The translations under genes and the position numbers were made by a program. Below, in pieces: positions 36,485 through 46,316 of a stretch of DNA of 64,000 bases (position 1 is its first letter; each line of letters begins with the position of its first letter). The stretch is taken from positions 1,524,001 to 1,588,000 of the forward strand of contig NC_022041.1 in the NCBI RefSeq assembly GCF_000444995.1. The letters are read 5' to 3'. The DNA comes from Paracoccus aminophilus JCM 7686. GTDB lineage: Bacteria > Pseudomonadota > Alphaproteobacteria > Rhodobacterales > Rhodobacteraceae. The notes beneath the pieces are model-generated. The model did not search any database. It saw nothing but the letters and a program-made list of their open reading frames with translations, and was not told the DNA's origin.

Positions 36485-38075
36485 CCCGAAAGTCTGGCTG
36501 ATCGCCACGACGCTGGCGCTTTTGCCGCTGGAGCTGGCCGCACGTCCGCCTTTGTCGGCGAGCGACTGGCTGTCTGGCACCGTGCAAGAGCCTCAGCGCC
36601 AATCGGGCTGGCGCCCGGGCGACGCCAAACCCAAGGATGCCGCGAAGAAATCGCGCTCGGATCTGGCGAAATCGGGCTCGGTTGAGCCGGTCGGCGTGAC
36701 CCGGCTTGGCGAAGGCAACCCCGATATCCGGGGCACGGTTTCGGCGCGCGCGGCGGGCCTGCCGGCCGATCTTTGGGGCGAAACCGACGCGGGCACGCTC
36801 GCGCAATTGGTGCGGGCGCAAAATCCCCATTTGCCAGCCTTGCGCCGTCTGCTGCGTCGGGTTCTGGCGGCGCGGCTTGACCCGCCGATGCTGACCGACA
36901 AATCGCAAGAGGGTGCGCTTTACCTCGCCCGCGTCGACAAATTGCTCGATATGGGGGCGACCGGCGCGGCGCAGGAGCTGCTCAATGCGGCTGGCCCCGG
37001 CGATCCGCAGCGCTTTCGCAGGCTGTTCGACATCGCGCTTCTGTCGGGCGACGAAGGCCGCGCCTGCGATACGATGGATGCGACGCCCGGCATTGCGCCC
37101 AGCTTTCAGGCGCGGATCTTCTGCCTCGCGCTTGGCGGCGATTGGGCGGCGGCCTCGCTGGTCCATTACGGTGCGGTGACCTTGGGCGAGATGGACCCCG
37201 AGACCTCGCAGCTTCTGGCCTCTTATCTCGATGACGGCTTTTCCGACACCAATGAAATCTTGCAGGTGCCGAAGACGGTCACGCCGCTGACCTATCGGCT
37301 GTTTGAAGCCATCGGCCAACCCCTGCCCTCTGCCAGCCTGCCGCTGGCCTTTGCCCTCTCCGATCTCGACGACAATGGCGGCTGGAAGGCCCAGCTTGAC
37401 GCAGCCGAGCGGCTGGCGCGGGCGGGCGCAATCCCTGCCTCGCAGCTGCGCGAGATCTATGTGCTGCAAAAACCCGCTGCCTCGGGCGGGGTCTGGGATC
37501 GGGCCAAGGCGGTTCAGGCGCTGGAGGCCGCGCTGGCCGAGCGCGACAGCGCCAAGCTTGCCACCGCTCTGCCGACCGCTTTCGAGGCGATGCGTCAGGC
37601 CGGGCTGTTCTATTCCTTGGCCGATATGGTCGGGGCCGAAACCGCCGTGCTCGCGCCCTCGGGTCAGGCGGGGGTGATTGCCGCCTGGCTCGCGCTTGGC
37701 GCCGATCAGGCCCAGACCATCGAGCATCTGCCCACCGAAGCCTCGGATTTCGACCGCTGGCTCGTCGATTTTGCCAAGGGCAAAGCCGCGCCCCTGCCCG
37801 CCGACAGCGACAGCCAAAGCCAGAACCTCGTCTCGGCCTTTACCGGCACGCCCGCTCAGGGCGAGGACGAGACCGCGGCGGGCCTGATTGCCGCGAACCG
37901 CAAGGGCGAGGCGCTGTTGGCCGCGATTGCCGATGTCGATGCGGGCGCCGAAGGCGACAGTGCGCGCGCCGCACGGGGATTGCGGGTGCTGCGCGTGCTC
38001 GGTCAGCCCGATATCGCGCGCCAAGCCGCAATCGAGCTGATGCTCGCGCCCCGGATCGCGCGTCCGACGCCATGA
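36465..38075 (+). CDS. Large exported or envelope protein of unknown function
   Basis: A 536-residue protein. A short hydrophobic N-terminus (VWLIATTLALLPLELAA) suggests a signal or anchor; residues 50-100 are Lys/Pro/Gly-rich and probably disordered. From residue 100 on it is helical, with repeating pairs of about 35 residues resembling TPR-type superhelices (ALYLARVDKLLDMGATGAAQELL; RRLFDIALLSGDEGRACDTMD; FQARIFCLALGGDWAAASLVHYG). I know it only as a conserved hypothetical gene often found just upstream of xerD in Rhodobacterales. ATG 36465 or 36471 are both possible. No catalytic motif seen; a protein-interaction role is inference. Confidence 0.65.
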   Translation: MRMTSIDPKVWLIATTLALLPLELAARPPLSASDWLSGTVQEPQRQSGWRPGDAKPKDAAKKSRSDLAKSGSVEPVGVTRLGEGNPDIRGTVSARAAGLPADLWGETDAGTLAQLVRAQNPHLPALRRLLRRVLAARLDPPMLTDKSQEGALYLARVDKLLDMGATGAAQELLNAAGPGDPQRFRRLFDIALLSGDEGRACDTMDATPGIAPSFQARIFCLALGGDWAAASLVHYGAVTLGEMDPETSQLLASYLDDGFSDTNEILQVPKTVTPLTYRLFEAIGQPLPSASLPLAFALSDLDDNGGWKAQLDAAERLARAGAIPASQLREIYVLQKPAASGGVWDRAKAVQALEAALAERDSAKLATALPTAFEAMRQAGLFYSLADMVGAETAVLAPSGQAGVIAAWLALGADQAQTIEHLPTEASDFDRWLVDFAKGKAAPLPADSDSQSQNLVSAFTGTPAQGEDETAAGLIAANRKGEALLAAIADVDAGAEGDSARAARGLRVLRVLGQPDIARQAAIELMLAPRIARPTP

Positions 38076-38099
38076 GCTTCAAGCCGTGAGTTTCGCATC

Positions 38100-39167
38100 A
38101 TGAGCCCCGCTTCTGCCCCGGCGGCCTCCGATTTTCGCCAGATCTCGGCCTTTCTCGATGCGCAGGCCGCCGAAGCCGGAGCCGCGCGCAATACGCTTTT
38201 GGCCTATGGCCGCGATCTCAAGGATTTCGTTGGTTGGCTGGCTGGACATGACGCCAGCCTTGCCAGCGTTTCCCGCGACCAGATCGAGGATTATCTGGCC
38301 TTTTGCGATGCGCAGGGCCTGTCGCGCGCAACCCGGGCGCGGCGTCTTTCGGCGATCCGCCAGATCACCCGCTTTGCCCAATCCGAGGGCTGGCGCGAAG
38401 ATGATCCGGCGGTGCGCATTGCGGGCCCGGGTCGCGCCAAACGCCTGCCGCGCACGGTTGATCGCGATGAGGTCGGGCGGATGCTCGATGCTGTCACTCG
38501 GGTCGGCCGCTCTCCGAGCGAGCGGCTGCGCAATCTCACCCTGTTCGAGATGCTTTACGCAACCGGAATGCGCGTCAGCGAGCTTGTCAGCCTGCCGGTC
38601 GCGGCCTGTCGCGGTAATCCCGAACTGCTTCTGATCCGCGGCAAGGGCGGCAAAGAGCGGATCGTGCCGCTAAGCCCACCTGCCCGGCGCGCTCTGGTCG
38701 ATTGGCTGGCATTGCGCGATCACGCGCCCGCCGAAAGCCCGCTGGCCAAGCTGATTGATGGCAAGGGCGCGCGCTGGCTCTTTCCCGCGCCCACCGCCGA
38801 GGGCCATATGACGCGGCAAGCCTTTCACGCGCTGATCGGCCAGATCGCGCTCGAGGCCGGGATCGACCCGACCCGGGTGTCGCCCCATGTCATCCGCCAC
38901 GCTTTCGCCACCCATCTGCTGGAAGGCGGCGCCGATCTGCGCGCGATCCAGACCCTGCTTGGACATGCCGATCTCGGCACGACCGAGATCTATACCCATG
39001 TTCTGGATGAGCGCATGAAGGATCTGGTGCTCAACCACCATCCTTTGGCCCAGCCGAGACCCGCAGCCGATGGCGTCCCGGAACCGCCTGCGCAAACAGA
39101 CGTGGATGCCGTGGAAATCCCCCGGATTCCCCATCAAGATCCCCCGACCCGGCCCCCCGAAAGGTGA
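38100..39167 (+). CDS. xerD: Site-specific tyrosine recombinase XerD
   Basis: A 355-residue tyrosine recombinase. The N-terminal SAM-like DNA-binding domain (FLDAQAAEAGAARNTLLAYGRDLKDFVGWL) is followed by the catalytic domain with Arg in YATGMRVSELVSL, Lys in GKGGKERIVPL, HxxR in SPHVIRHAFATHLL, His in LLGHADLGTT and the nucleophile Tyr in EIYTHVL. Together with XerC it resolves chromosome dimers at dif. It is longer than E. coli XerD by a C-terminal Pro-rich tail (EPPAQTDVDAVEIP). Core XerD sequence and housekeeping surroundings argue against a mobile-element integrase. Confidence 0.9.
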   Translation: MSPASAPAASDFRQISAFLDAQAAEAGAARNTLLAYGRDLKDFVGWLAGHDASLASVSRDQIEDYLAFCDAQGLSRATRARRLSAIRQITRFAQSEGWREDDPAVRIAGPGRAKRLPRTVDRDEVGRMLDAVTRVGRSPSERLRNLTLFEMLYATGMRVSELVSLPVAACRGNPELLLIRGKGGKERIVPLSPPARRALVDWLALRDHAPAESPLAKLIDGKGARWLFPAPTAEGHMTRQAFHALIGQIALEAGIDPTRVSPHVIRHAFATHLLEGGADLRAIQTLLGHADLGTTEIYTHVLDERMKDLVLNHHPLAQPRPAADGVPEPPAQTDVDAVEIPRIPHQDPPTRPPER

Positions 39168-39239
39168 TGCTTTGGGTTGCAACCGGCAAGCGCCCTGCCT
39201 ATCAGGGGGGCGCCGCCACAACTTTCATGGAAGACCGTC

Positions 39240-41267
39240 ATGGACATCGCCGAACGCCGCAAGGCTGACCCCCAGCACTGGCGCCTTGCTACTGCCATTC
39301 GCGCATTGGCTATGGATGCCGTCGAAGCCGCCAATTCCGGTCACCCGGGGATGCCGATGGGCATGGCGGATGTCGCGACGGTTCTGTTCCGCAATCACCT
39401 GAAATTCGATGCCTCGGCGCCGAACTGGTTCGACCGCGACCGCTTCGTGCTCTCGGCGGGCCATGGCTCGATGTTGATCTATGCCTTGCTGCATCTGACC
39501 GGCTACGAGCAGATGAGCATCGAGCAGATCAAGAATTTCCGCCAATGGGGCTCGATCACTGCGGGCCATCCGGAATACGGCCATGCGGAAGGCGTCGAGA
39601 CGACGACCGGCCCGCTCGGTCAAGGCATTGCCACCTCGGTCGGCATGGCCATCGCGGAAGAAGCGATGCGCGCCCAGTTCGGCGAAGAGCTTTGCACCCA
39701 CAAGACCTGGGTCATCGCCGGGGACGGCTGTCTGATGGAAGGCATCAGCCAGGAGGCGATTGCGCTTGCAGGCAACCTCAAGCTGAAGAACCTGATCGTT
39801 CTTTGGGACAACAACGACATCACCATCGACGGCCGCGTCTCGATCTCGGATTCGACCAATCAGCACGAGCGTTTCGAGGCCTCGGGCTGGCGCGTTCTGG
39901 CCTGTGACGGCCATAATGCCGCCGACATCGACCGCGCGCTGACCGATGCCGCCTCGGGCAAGGATGACCGTCCGGTGCTCGTCGATTGCAAAACCATCAT
40001 CGGTTTTGGCGCGCCGAAGAAACAGGACACGTCGGGCGCGCATGGCTCGCCGCTCGGGGCCGAGGAAATTGCCGCAGCCCGCGCCGCTTTCGGCTGGGAC
40101 TATGCGCCCTTCGTGATCCCGGAAGATGTTGCCGCCGACTGGCGCGCGATTGGCGCGCGTGGCGCCGAGGCCCGTGCGGCCTGGAATGCCCGCGTCGATG
40201 CGCTGAACGGCCCGGCCCGTGACGAATTCGCCCGCCGCATCTCGGGTGAGATCAGCGAGAAGCTCGCCCCGGCACTGAACGCGCTCAAGGCGCAGAGCAG
40301 CGAAGCCCAGCCCAAAGTCGCGACCCGCAAGGCCAGCGAAATGGTGCTTGAGATCATCAACACCGAACTGCCCGAGACCATCGGCGGCTCGGCCGATCTC
40401 ACCGGCTCGAACAACACCAAGACCAAGGGGATGGAGGTCTTTTCGCCCGCCAACCGCAAGGGTCGCTATGTCAACTACGGCATCCGTGAACACGGCATGG
40501 CGGCGGCGATGAACGGCATCTACCTCCATGGCGGGCTGCGCCCCTATGGCGGCACCTTCATGTCCTTCACCGATTACGCGCGCGGTGCGATGCGTCTGTC
40601 GGCGCTGATGGGCATTCCGGTCATCTATGTCATGACTCATGATTCGATCGGCCTTGGCGAAGACGGCCCGACCCACCAGCCGGTCGAGCATCTGGCCATG
40701 TTGCGCGCGACGCCGAACACCTGGGTCTTCCGGCCCTGCGACGTGATCGAGACCGCCGAGGCCTGGGATCTGGCGCTCGATACCGAAGAGACCCCCTCGG
40801 TCCTCGCTCTGTCGCGCCAGAACCTGCCGACGTTGCGCACCACCCATACCGAGGAAAACCTGACCGCACGCGGCGCCTATGTGCTGCGCGAGGCCAGCGC
40901 AGAAGCCAAGGTCATCTTGATGGCCACCGGCTCGGAAGTCGAGATTGCGGTCAATGCCCGCGAAGCTCTGGAAGCCCAAGGCATCCCGACCCGTGTCGTC
41001 TCGGTCCCCTCGATGGAGCTTTTCCGCGACCAGCCCGAAAGCTATCGCGCCGAGGTTCTGCCGGGCAAGACCGTGCGCATCGCGATTGAAGCCGCGGTCC
41101 GCATGCCCTGGGATTGGCTGCTGCTCGGCGAGCGCGGCTCGGAGAAGACTTCGGCCTTCGTCGGCATGACCGGCTTTGGCGCCTCGGCCCCCGCGCCGAC
41201 GCTCTACAAAGAGTTCGGCATCACGGCCGAAGCCGTCACCGAACGCGCGAAAGCGCTTCTGGCCTAA
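39240..41267 (+). CDS. tkt: Transketolase
   Basis: A 675-residue thiamine-diphosphate enzyme of the pentose phosphate (and, where present, Calvin) pathway. [13 protein letters not shown] opens the PP domain, the ThDP/Mg motif is [19 protein letters not shown] with [10 protein letters not shown], the catalytic Glu is in [15 protein letters not shown], and [18 protein letters not shown] follows. The C-terminal domain is complete. ATG 39240 with GGAAG six bases upstream is used. Monocistronic: it ends at a terminator about 50 bases downstream. Not linked here to gap, pgk or fba genes. Confidence 0.97.
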   Translation: MDIAERRKADPQHWRLATAIRALAMDAVEAANSGHPGMPMGMADVATVLFRNHLKFDASAPNWFDRDRFVLSAGHGSMLIYALLHLTGYEQMSIEQIKNFRQWGSITAGHPEYGHAEGVETTTGPLGQGIATSVGMAIAEEAMRAQFGEELCTHKTWVIAGDGCLMEGISQEAIALAGNLKLKNLIVLWDNNDITIDGRVSISDSTNQHERFEASGWRVLACDGHNAADIDRALTDAASGKDDRPVLVDCKTIIGFGAPKKQDTSGAHGSPLGAEEIAAARAAFGWDYAPFVIPEDVAADWRAIGARGAEARAAWNARVDALNGPARDEFARRISGEISEKLAPALNALKAQSSEAQPKVATRKASEMVLEIINTELPETIGGSADLTGSNNTKTKGMEVFSPANRKGRYVNYGIREHGMAAAMNGIYLHGGLRPYGGTFMSFTDYARGAMRLSALMGIPVIYVMTHDSIGLGEDGPTHQPVEHLAMLRATPNTWVFRPCDVIETAEAWDLALDTEETPSVLALSRQNLPTLRTTHTEENLTARGAYVLREASAEAKVILMATGSEVEIAVNAREALEAQGIPTRVVSVPSMELFRDQPESYRAEVLPGKTVRIAIEAAVRMPWDWLLLGERGSEKTSAFVGMTGFGASAPAPTLYKEFGITAEAVTERAKALLA

Positions 41268-41314
41268 GCCTTGCAGTTGCCGCAGATTTCTGCTGCAATG
41301 ATTTGAAATCAAAG

Positions 41315-41350
41315 AAGAGCGCCGGTGCCAACAATGGCCCGGCGCTCTTT
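41315..41350 (+). terminator. Intrinsic terminator of tkt
   Basis: Stem AAGAGCGCCGG (41315-41325) / CCGGCGCTCTT (41339-41349), extended by an inner GCCA/TGGC with loop ACAA. The T-tract is short (TTT). Confidence 0.75.
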
Positions 41351-41378
41351 GTAACAAATACAGTAAAGGGACGTTCTC

Positions 41379-42305
41379 ATGTCTGCGGTCGCGCGCGCGA
41401 AGTCGCTCTTCGGTCTTGGCACTCTGACCGGAGCGGAGAATCGCCGATCGATGCAGACACAGGGGATCATCCTGCTGCTGATCTCGATCTTCACCTTCAC
41501 CTTGATGGATGCGACGGCGAAATATCTCGCCTCGCGTTATGATCCGGTCCAGATCGTCTGGGCGCGCTTCATCACCAATTTCGCCATTGTCATGCTGTTC
41601 ATCGGGCCGCGGTTCGGACAGGTCATGCGCTCGAATGTGCCCAAGGTGCAGGTGCTGCGCGCAATCACCCAGCTTGGCTCGGTCGGGTTCTTCTTCACCT
41701 CGCTGGCCTATATCGGGCTGGCCGAGGCGACCGCGATCATGGATTGCAACCCGGTGCTGATCACGCTTGGCGCGGCGCTTTTTCTGGGCGAGCGCATCGG
41801 CCCGCGCCGCATCGCCGGGATCATTGTCGCGCTGATCGGGGCGATGATCATCATCCGGCCGGGCTCGGGCGTCTTTCAGCCTGCCGCGATCCTGCCGCTT
41901 CTGGGCGCCTTCAGCTATGCGGCGGGCGCGATCCTGACGCGGCTTGCCCGGGCGGATTCGACCGCGACCTCGATTCTGTGGACCGCGACGCTTGGCACCG
42001 TCGTCACCTCGGCGGTGGTGCCGTTTTTCTGGCAACCGATCCAGAGCGCGGACATCTGGGCCTTCCTGCTTCTCGGCCTCTTCGGCACCGTGGCGCAGGC
42101 ACTGCTGATTCGCGCCTTTTCCATGGCCGAGGCGGCTGCGGTTGCGCCCTTCGGCTATACCGGGCTCGTCTGGGCCGGGGTTTGGGGCTGGCTGTTCTGG
42201 GGTAATCTGCCGGATCTCTGGACGGTGATTGGCGCGACTGTCGTGGTCTCTGCCGGGATCTATGTCTGGACAAAGGAGGCAGAGGCCATGAAGAAGGGCG
42301 CATGA
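41379..42305 (+). CDS. EamA/DMT-family membrane transporter
   Basis: A 308-residue protein with about ten transmembrane helices arranged as two EamA repeats (GIILLLISIFTFTLMDATAKYLA opens the first; ILPLLGAFSYAAGAILTRLA opens the second). The loop FLGERIGPRRIAGIIVALIGAMIII is family-typical. DMT exporters move amino acids, nucleobases or other metabolites; the substrate here cannot be predicted. AAAGGG lies eight bases before ATG 41379; the first about 25 residues precede the membrane domain and an internal start at residue 25 is possible. It overlaps the acyltransferase gene by four bases. Confidence 0.85.
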   Translation: MSAVARAKSLFGLGTLTGAENRRSMQTQGIILLLISIFTFTLMDATAKYLASRYDPVQIVWARFITNFAIVMLFIGPRFGQVMRSNVPKVQVLRAITQLGSVGFFFTSLAYIGLAEATAIMDCNPVLITLGAALFLGERIGPRRIAGIIVALIGAMIIIRPGSGVFQPAAILPLLGAFSYAAGAILTRLARADSTATSILWTATLGTVVTSAVVPFFWQPIQSADIWAFLLLGLFGTVAQALLIRAFSMAEAAAVAPFGYTGLVWAGVWGWLFWGNLPDLWTVIGATVVVSAGIYVWTKEAEAMKKGA

Positions 42306-43198
42306 GCACCGATCAGACCGATCCCGAAGAGAAACCGCCGCTGGCCGATCGGCTGGCCAATGCCGCCTTTCTGGGGCTGATGAAGCTGGTCAGGCCGCTC
42401 CCCTATGAAAAGCGCATCCCGACCGTCGGCTGGATCTTTTCCCATGTGCTCGGCCCGCTGGCGGGCTGGCGCAAGCGGATCCGGGTCAATCTGGCCATGG
42501 CGCGCCCGGATCTTGACGCGAGCGAGGTCAAGCGCCTGACCCGCGCCGTGCCCAACAACGCCGGGCGCGCGATTGGCGAGATCTATTCCGGCAAGGAGTT
42601 CACCCGCCGGATTGAGCAATCGGACCCGCTCTACGGCCCCGGCCTGCCCGCGCTGGAAGAGGCCGCGCGCAGCGGCCGCCCGGTCATTCTCGCCTGCGCT
42701 CATTTCGCCAATTACGATGCTTTCCGCGCGGCGCTTCACGCCAAGGGCTGGCCGGTCGGGGCGCTCTATCGCCCGATGAACAACGAGGCCTTCAACGAGC
42801 ATTACATCCCCGCGATGCAGGCGATTGCCGAGCCGCTTTTCCCGCGTGGGCGCTCGGGTCTTGCCGCAATGCTGCGCTTTCTCAAGGGCGGCGGCTGGCT
42901 CGCGCTGGGGTTTGACCAATATGACCGCCACGGCGTCGAACTGAGCTTTTTCGGCCTGCCCACGAAAACCGTCCAGACCCCGGCCGAGCTGGCGATCCGT
43001 TATGATGCCTTGATCGTCCCGATCTCGGCGATCCGCCAAGCCGACGGTCTGAGCTTTCGCGTTCTCGTCGGCGAGCCGGTTCCGCATGGCGAGCCCGGCC
43101 AGATGATGCAAAGCCTCAATGACGATCTTGAGGCGCTGATCCGCCTGCATATGGAACAATGGTTGTGGATTCACCGGCGTTGGAAACAACTCAAATAA
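42302..43198 (+). CDS. LpxL/HtrB-type lysophospholipid (lauroyl) acyltransferase
   Basis: A 298-residue acyltransferase of the lipid A biosynthesis family. The HX4D catalytic motif is AHFANYD (His134, Asp139); VGALYRPMNN and LALGFDQYDRHGVELSFFG are the substrate-binding blocks. It has one weak hydrophobic N-terminal segment for membrane association. Such enzymes add a secondary acyl chain to lipid A, or acylate related lipids; the exact substrate is uncertain. Coupled by ATGA to the EamA transporter gene upstream, a pairing without known functional link. Confidence 0.85.
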   Translation: MSTDQTDPEEKPPLADRLANAAFLGLMKLVRPLPYEKRIPTVGWIFSHVLGPLAGWRKRIRVNLAMARPDLDASEVKRLTRAVPNNAGRAIGEIYSGKEFTRRIEQSDPLYGPGLPALEEAARSGRPVILACAHFANYDAFRAALHAKGWPVGALYRPMNNEAFNEHYIPAMQAIAEPLFPRGRSGLAAMLRFLKGGGWLALGFDQYDRHGVELSFFGLPTKTVQTPAELAIRYDALIVPISAIRQADGLSFRVLVGEPVPHGEPGQMMQSLNDDLEALIRLHMEQWLWIHRRWKQLK

Positions 43199-43293
43199 GG
43201 TAATGCCTTTTCCTCAGTCCGTCTTAGGGTCTATAAGGCAGCAAACCGCCGCGCGCTCAGAACGCGGCTCTTTGGATATTGGCAGAGGATCGC

Positions 43294-43809
43294 ATGAGCA
43301 AAGATCACGAACAAAACGACACCCGCGGCTCGCACGAGGGCGATGTGTCCTTCATCCAGTCTCTGGCCGAGCTTCTGAATCGCAGTGAGTTGACCGAGCT
43401 TTCGGTGAAGCGTGAATACGGCGAAAACGACCGCCTGACCGTGACCCTGTCGAAACAGGCCAAGCAGGTTCTGGTTCAGGCCGCCCCGGTATCGGCAGCC
43501 CCGCAATTTGCCCCGGCCGCCGCCAGCGCCGCCGCTCCGGCTGCCCCCGCGGCCAGCGCCGATCCGGCCTCGCTGCCGGGCGCCGTGCCTTCGCCGATGG
43601 TCGGGACCGTCTATCTTGCCGCCGAGCCCGGCGCGACGCCCTTCGTCGCCATCGGCCAGCAGGTCAAGGAAGGCGATACGCTGCTGATCATCGAGGCCAT
43701 GAAGACGATGAACCACATTCCGGCGCCGAAATCGGGCACGGTCCGCCGCATTCTCGTCGATGATGGCACGCCGGTCGAATTCGGCACGCCCCTGATGGTG
43801 GTCGAGTGA
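43294..43809 (+). CDS. accB: Biotin carboxyl carrier protein of acetyl-CoA carboxylase
   Basis: A 171-residue BCCP. The N-terminal domain (FIQSLAELLNRSELTELSVKR) is followed by an Ala/Pro linker (60-95) and the biotinyl domain with EAMKTMN, biotinylated at Lys137. It carries CO2 between biotin carboxylase and carboxyltransferase in the first step of fatty-acid synthesis. GAGG lies seven bases before ATG 43294. A good -10-like TATAAG is at 43232, with a poor -35. It lies six bases before accC. Confidence 0.95.
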   Translation: MSKDHEQNDTRGSHEGDVSFIQSLAELLNRSELTELSVKREYGENDRLTVTLSKQAKQVLVQAAPVSAAPQFAPAAASAAAPAAPAASADPASLPGAVPSPMVGTVYLAAEPGATPFVAIGQQVKEGDTLLIIEAMKTMNHIPAPKSGTVRRILVDDGTPVEFGTPLMVVE

Positions 43810-43815
43810 TCCCAG

Positions 43816-45168
43816 ATGTTTGACAAGATCCTGATTGCCAACCGGGGTGAGATCGCGCTGCGCGTGATCCGAGCCTGCCGGGAAATGGGCATCGCCTCGG
43901 TCGCGGTCCATTCGACCGCCGATGCCGATGCCATGCATGTGCGTATGGCCGATGAATCCGTCTGCATCGGCCCGCCGCCCTCGCCGGACAGCTATCTCTC
44001 GATGCCCGCGATCATCTCGGCCTGCGAAATCACCGGCGCGCAGGCGGTTCACCCGGGCTATGGCTTCCTGTCCGAGAACGCCCATTTCGCGCAGATGCTC
44101 GAAGATCACGGCCTGACCTTCATCGGTCCGCGCTCTGAGCATATCCGCATCATGGGTGACAAGATCACCGCCAAAGAGACCATGAAGGCGCTTGGCGTGC
44201 CTTGCGTTCCGGGCTCGGAAGGCGGCGTCGATTCTGTCGAGGACGCGCTGCGCGTCGCGGCCGAAATCGGCTATCCGGTCATCATCAAAGCTACCGCTGG
44301 CGGCGGTGGCCGCGGCATGAAGGTCGCCGAAGGCCCCGAAGGGCTCGAGGTCGCCTTCCGCACGGCGCGGACCGAAGCCAAAGCGGCTTTCGGCAATCCC
44401 GATGTCTATATCGAGAAATACCTGCAAAAGCCGCGTCATATCGAGATCCAGGTCTTCGGCGACGGCAAGGGCCGCGCCGTCCATCTGGGCGAACGCGATT
44501 GCTCGCTGCAGCGTCGCCACCAGAAGGTGCTCGAAGAGGCGCCGGGTCCGGTCATCACCGCCGAAGAGCGGGCCCGGATCGGCAAGATCTGCGCCGATGC
44601 CTGCGCGGAGATCCAATATGCGGGCGCGGGCACGATCGAATTCCTCTTTGAAGACGGCGAATTCTATTTCATCGAAATGAACACCCGCCTTCAGGTCGAG
44701 CATCCGGTCACCGAAGCGATCTTCGATGTTGATCTCGTGCGTCAGCAGATCCTCGTCGCAGCGGGCTATCCGATGGAGTTTCAGCAAAACGAGCTCAAGA
44801 TCGGCGGCCACGCGATCGAGGTGCGTCTGAATGCGGAAAAGCTGCCGAATTTTACGCCCTCGCCGGGCACGATCACCCAGTATCACGCACCGGGCGGTCT
44901 GGGCGTGCGCATCGATTCCGCGATCTATGACGGCTATCGAATCCCGCCCTATTACGACAGCCTGATCGGCAAGCTGATCGTGCATGGCCGTGACCGGCCC
45001 GAGGCGCTGGCCCGCCTGTCGCGCGCGCTTGGCGAGTTGATCATCGACGGCGTCGATACGACGGTTCCTCTGTTCACCGCTTTGGTCGAGGATCCCGATA
45101 TCCGCGCCGGGAACTACTCGATCCATTGGCTCGAGAAATGGCTGGCGCGCCAGCAGAGCAATAGCTGA
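43816..45168 (+). CDS. accC: Biotin carboxylase of acetyl-CoA carboxylase
   Basis: A 450-residue ATP-grasp enzyme. [52 protein letters not shown] (ATP-binding glycine loop), [14 protein letters not shown] and the C-terminal [15 protein letters not shown] are all intact. Length is exactly standard. It forms the accBC operon and is followed by an intrinsic terminator. Confidence 0.97.
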   Translation: MFDKILIANRGEIALRVIRACREMGIASVAVHSTADADAMHVRMADESVCIGPPPSPDSYLSMPAIISACEITGAQAVHPGYGFLSENAHFAQMLEDHGLTFIGPRSEHIRIMGDKITAKETMKALGVPCVPGSEGGVDSVEDALRVAAEIGYPVIIKATAGGGGRGMKVAEGPEGLEVAFRTARTEAKAAFGNPDVYIEKYLQKPRHIEIQVFGDGKGRAVHLGERDCSLQRRHQKVLEEAPGPVITAEERARIGKICADACAEIQYAGAGTIEFLFEDGEFYFIEMNTRLQVEHPVTEAIFDVDLVRQQILVAAGYPMEFQQNELKIGGHAIEVRLNAEKLPNFTPSPGTITQYHAPGGLGVRIDSAIYDGYRIPPYYDSLIGKLIVHGRDRPEALARLSRALGELIIDGVDTTVPLFTALVEDPDIRAGNYSIHWLEKWLARQQSNS

Positions 45169-45174
45169 TCCCCA

Positions 45175-45208
45175 AAGGCCCGGTCCGCTCACGCGGCCGG
45201 GCCTTCTT
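45175..45208 (+). terminator. Intrinsic terminator of accBC
   Basis: Stem AAGGCCCGG (45175-45183) / CCGGGCCTT (45197-45205) with an inner CCGC/GCGG pairing around TCAC, then TTCTTC. The T-tract is imperfect. Confidence 0.75.
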
Positions 45209-45234
45209 CTGCGCACCGGCCCGCCGGAGAGGCA

Positions 45235-45867
45235 ATGCTGACGGCTTCTGACCTTTTGTCCGCCTATGCGCGGGGTGTTTTTCCTATGGCCGCCTCAAGT
45301 GGAGAGGACCGGCTCTATTGGTTCAACCCCGATCCGCGTGGAATCCTGCCGCTCGGCGAGGTCCATGCCGCGCGCTCGCTGCGCCGCGATCTGAGGACGG
45401 GAAACTGGTCTGCGCGCCACGCCCCCGATTTCGACGCCGTCATCGTGAACTGCGCCGCGCGCGAGGAAACCTGGATCAATGCGCCGCTGAAACGGCTCTA
45501 CCGCGAGCTTTACGATCAGGGCCATGCCTATGCGCTGGAGGTTTTGCGCAACGGCGAGCTTGCTGGCGGCATCTATGGCGTGGTGCTGGGCGGGGCGTTT
45601 TTCGGCGAAAGCATGTTTTCCACCCAAACCAGCGGCTCACGGATGGCGCTGCTCTGGTCGGATTGGCTGCTGCGCCATGCGGGTTTCACGCTCTTTGATA
45701 CGCAATATCTGACCCCGCATCTCGCCTCGATGGGCGGGCGTGAGGTTGCGCGAATGGTCTACCGACGAATGCTAGGTGCCGCGCTTCCGCGTCAGCCGTT
45801 GCCCTTGGAAAGCTGCGTTCTACCGACAGCTCAGCTGCTTTTGCACGACATCACCCAGACATCGTAA
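45235..45867 (+). CDS. aat: Leucyl/phenylalanyl-tRNA-protein transferase
   Basis: A 210-residue Aat, which adds Leu or Phe to N-terminal Arg/Lys of proteins, creating ClpAP (ClpS) N-degrons. Family blocks: YARGVFPMA, YWFNPDPRGILPL, NCAAREETWI, ALEVLRNGELAGGIYGVVLGGAFFGESMFS and LFDTQYLTPHLASMGGREV. Its 3' end overlaps the convergent DUF2155 gene by 37 bases. The start ATG 45235 has GGAGAGGC upstream. Interestingly clpX and clpP are a few kb away, but no clpS or clpA is in the window. Confidence 0.94.
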   Translation: MLTASDLLSAYARGVFPMAASSGEDRLYWFNPDPRGILPLGEVHAARSLRRDLRTGNWSARHAPDFDAVIVNCAAREETWINAPLKRLYRELYDQGHAYALEVLRNGELAGGIYGVVLGGAFFGESMFSTQTSGSRMALLWSDWLLRHAGFTLFDTQYLTPHLASMGGREVARMVYRRMLGAALPRQPLPLESCVLPTAQLLLHDITQTS

Positions 45868-46316
45868 CGCGCATCATCCAGCGCCGAAAGCGCCGGGGAT
45901 GAGGCGATCATCCAGCCCGAAAACACCGTCTTATTGGTGTTCTCGTCCAAAATGGTCAGCTCGGCAAAGGCATCCGAGCTTGGGTCGGCCTGCGGGTTGC
46001 GGCATTCAGCGAGGCGAACCTGAAGTCGCCCGAGCTGGAAGGATTCGCCATTCGCAAGGTCGATATCCTGGGTCTTGCCGGTAATCTTGTCGAGACCACG
46101 CAGGCTGGCTCCCGCCGCGCGTTGCGTGCGCGCGCCACCGATCTGCGCCTTGGCCGCCGCTTCCCGTTCGGCTGCCGAAGGTTCGGCTGGAACCGGCAAA
46201 AGCGCGGGATCCTGATATTCCTCGTCCGGGGCAGGCACGTCATCCGCATTATCTTGCGCAAATGCGGGCAAGGAGAGCGTCAGCGCCAAAATGGGCGCGA
46301 TCAGCCAACGAGTCAC
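45831..46316 (-). CDS. DUF2155 exported protein
   Basis: A 161-residue exported protein: signal MTRWLIAPILALTLSLPAFAQ, a Pro/Glu/Ala-rich linker to about residue 60, then a conserved beta-rich domain (GLDKITGKTQDIDLANGESFQLGRLQVRLAECR, then TVFSGWMIASSPALSALDDARYDVWVMSC), matching DUF2155. Two Cys (in LAECR and VMSC) could form a disulfide. Function unknown; it is consistently found next to the NDUFA12 and mlaD genes in alphaproteobacteria. Coupled to mlaD by a four-base overlap; its end overlaps aat. Confidence 0.88.
   Translation of the reverse strand: MTRWLIAPILALTLSLPAFAQDNADDVPAPDEEYQDPALLPVPAEPSAAEREAAAKAQIGGARTQRAAGASLRGLDKITGKTQDIDLANGESFQLGRLQVRLAECRNPQADPSSDAFAELTILDENTNKTVFSGWMIASSPALSALDDARYDVWVMSCKSS

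Noticed and set aside
38100..39167. Tyrosine recombinase as integrase of a genomic island
   Set aside because: Sequence is core XerD, flanked by housekeeping genes, with no tRNA-adjacent att sites or mobile cargo.
39188..39212. GC-rich hairpin before tkt as xerD terminator
   Set aside because: The stem has a three-base bulge and no T-tract follows.
39225..42035. 936-codon open frame antisense to tkt and the EamA gene
   Set aside because: Arg/Asp/Gly/His-rich composition typical of the opposite strand of a high-GC gene; no motif, no ribosome binding site, and tkt is certain on the other strand. The same applies to 17782-19578, 43231-45216 and 77-1648.
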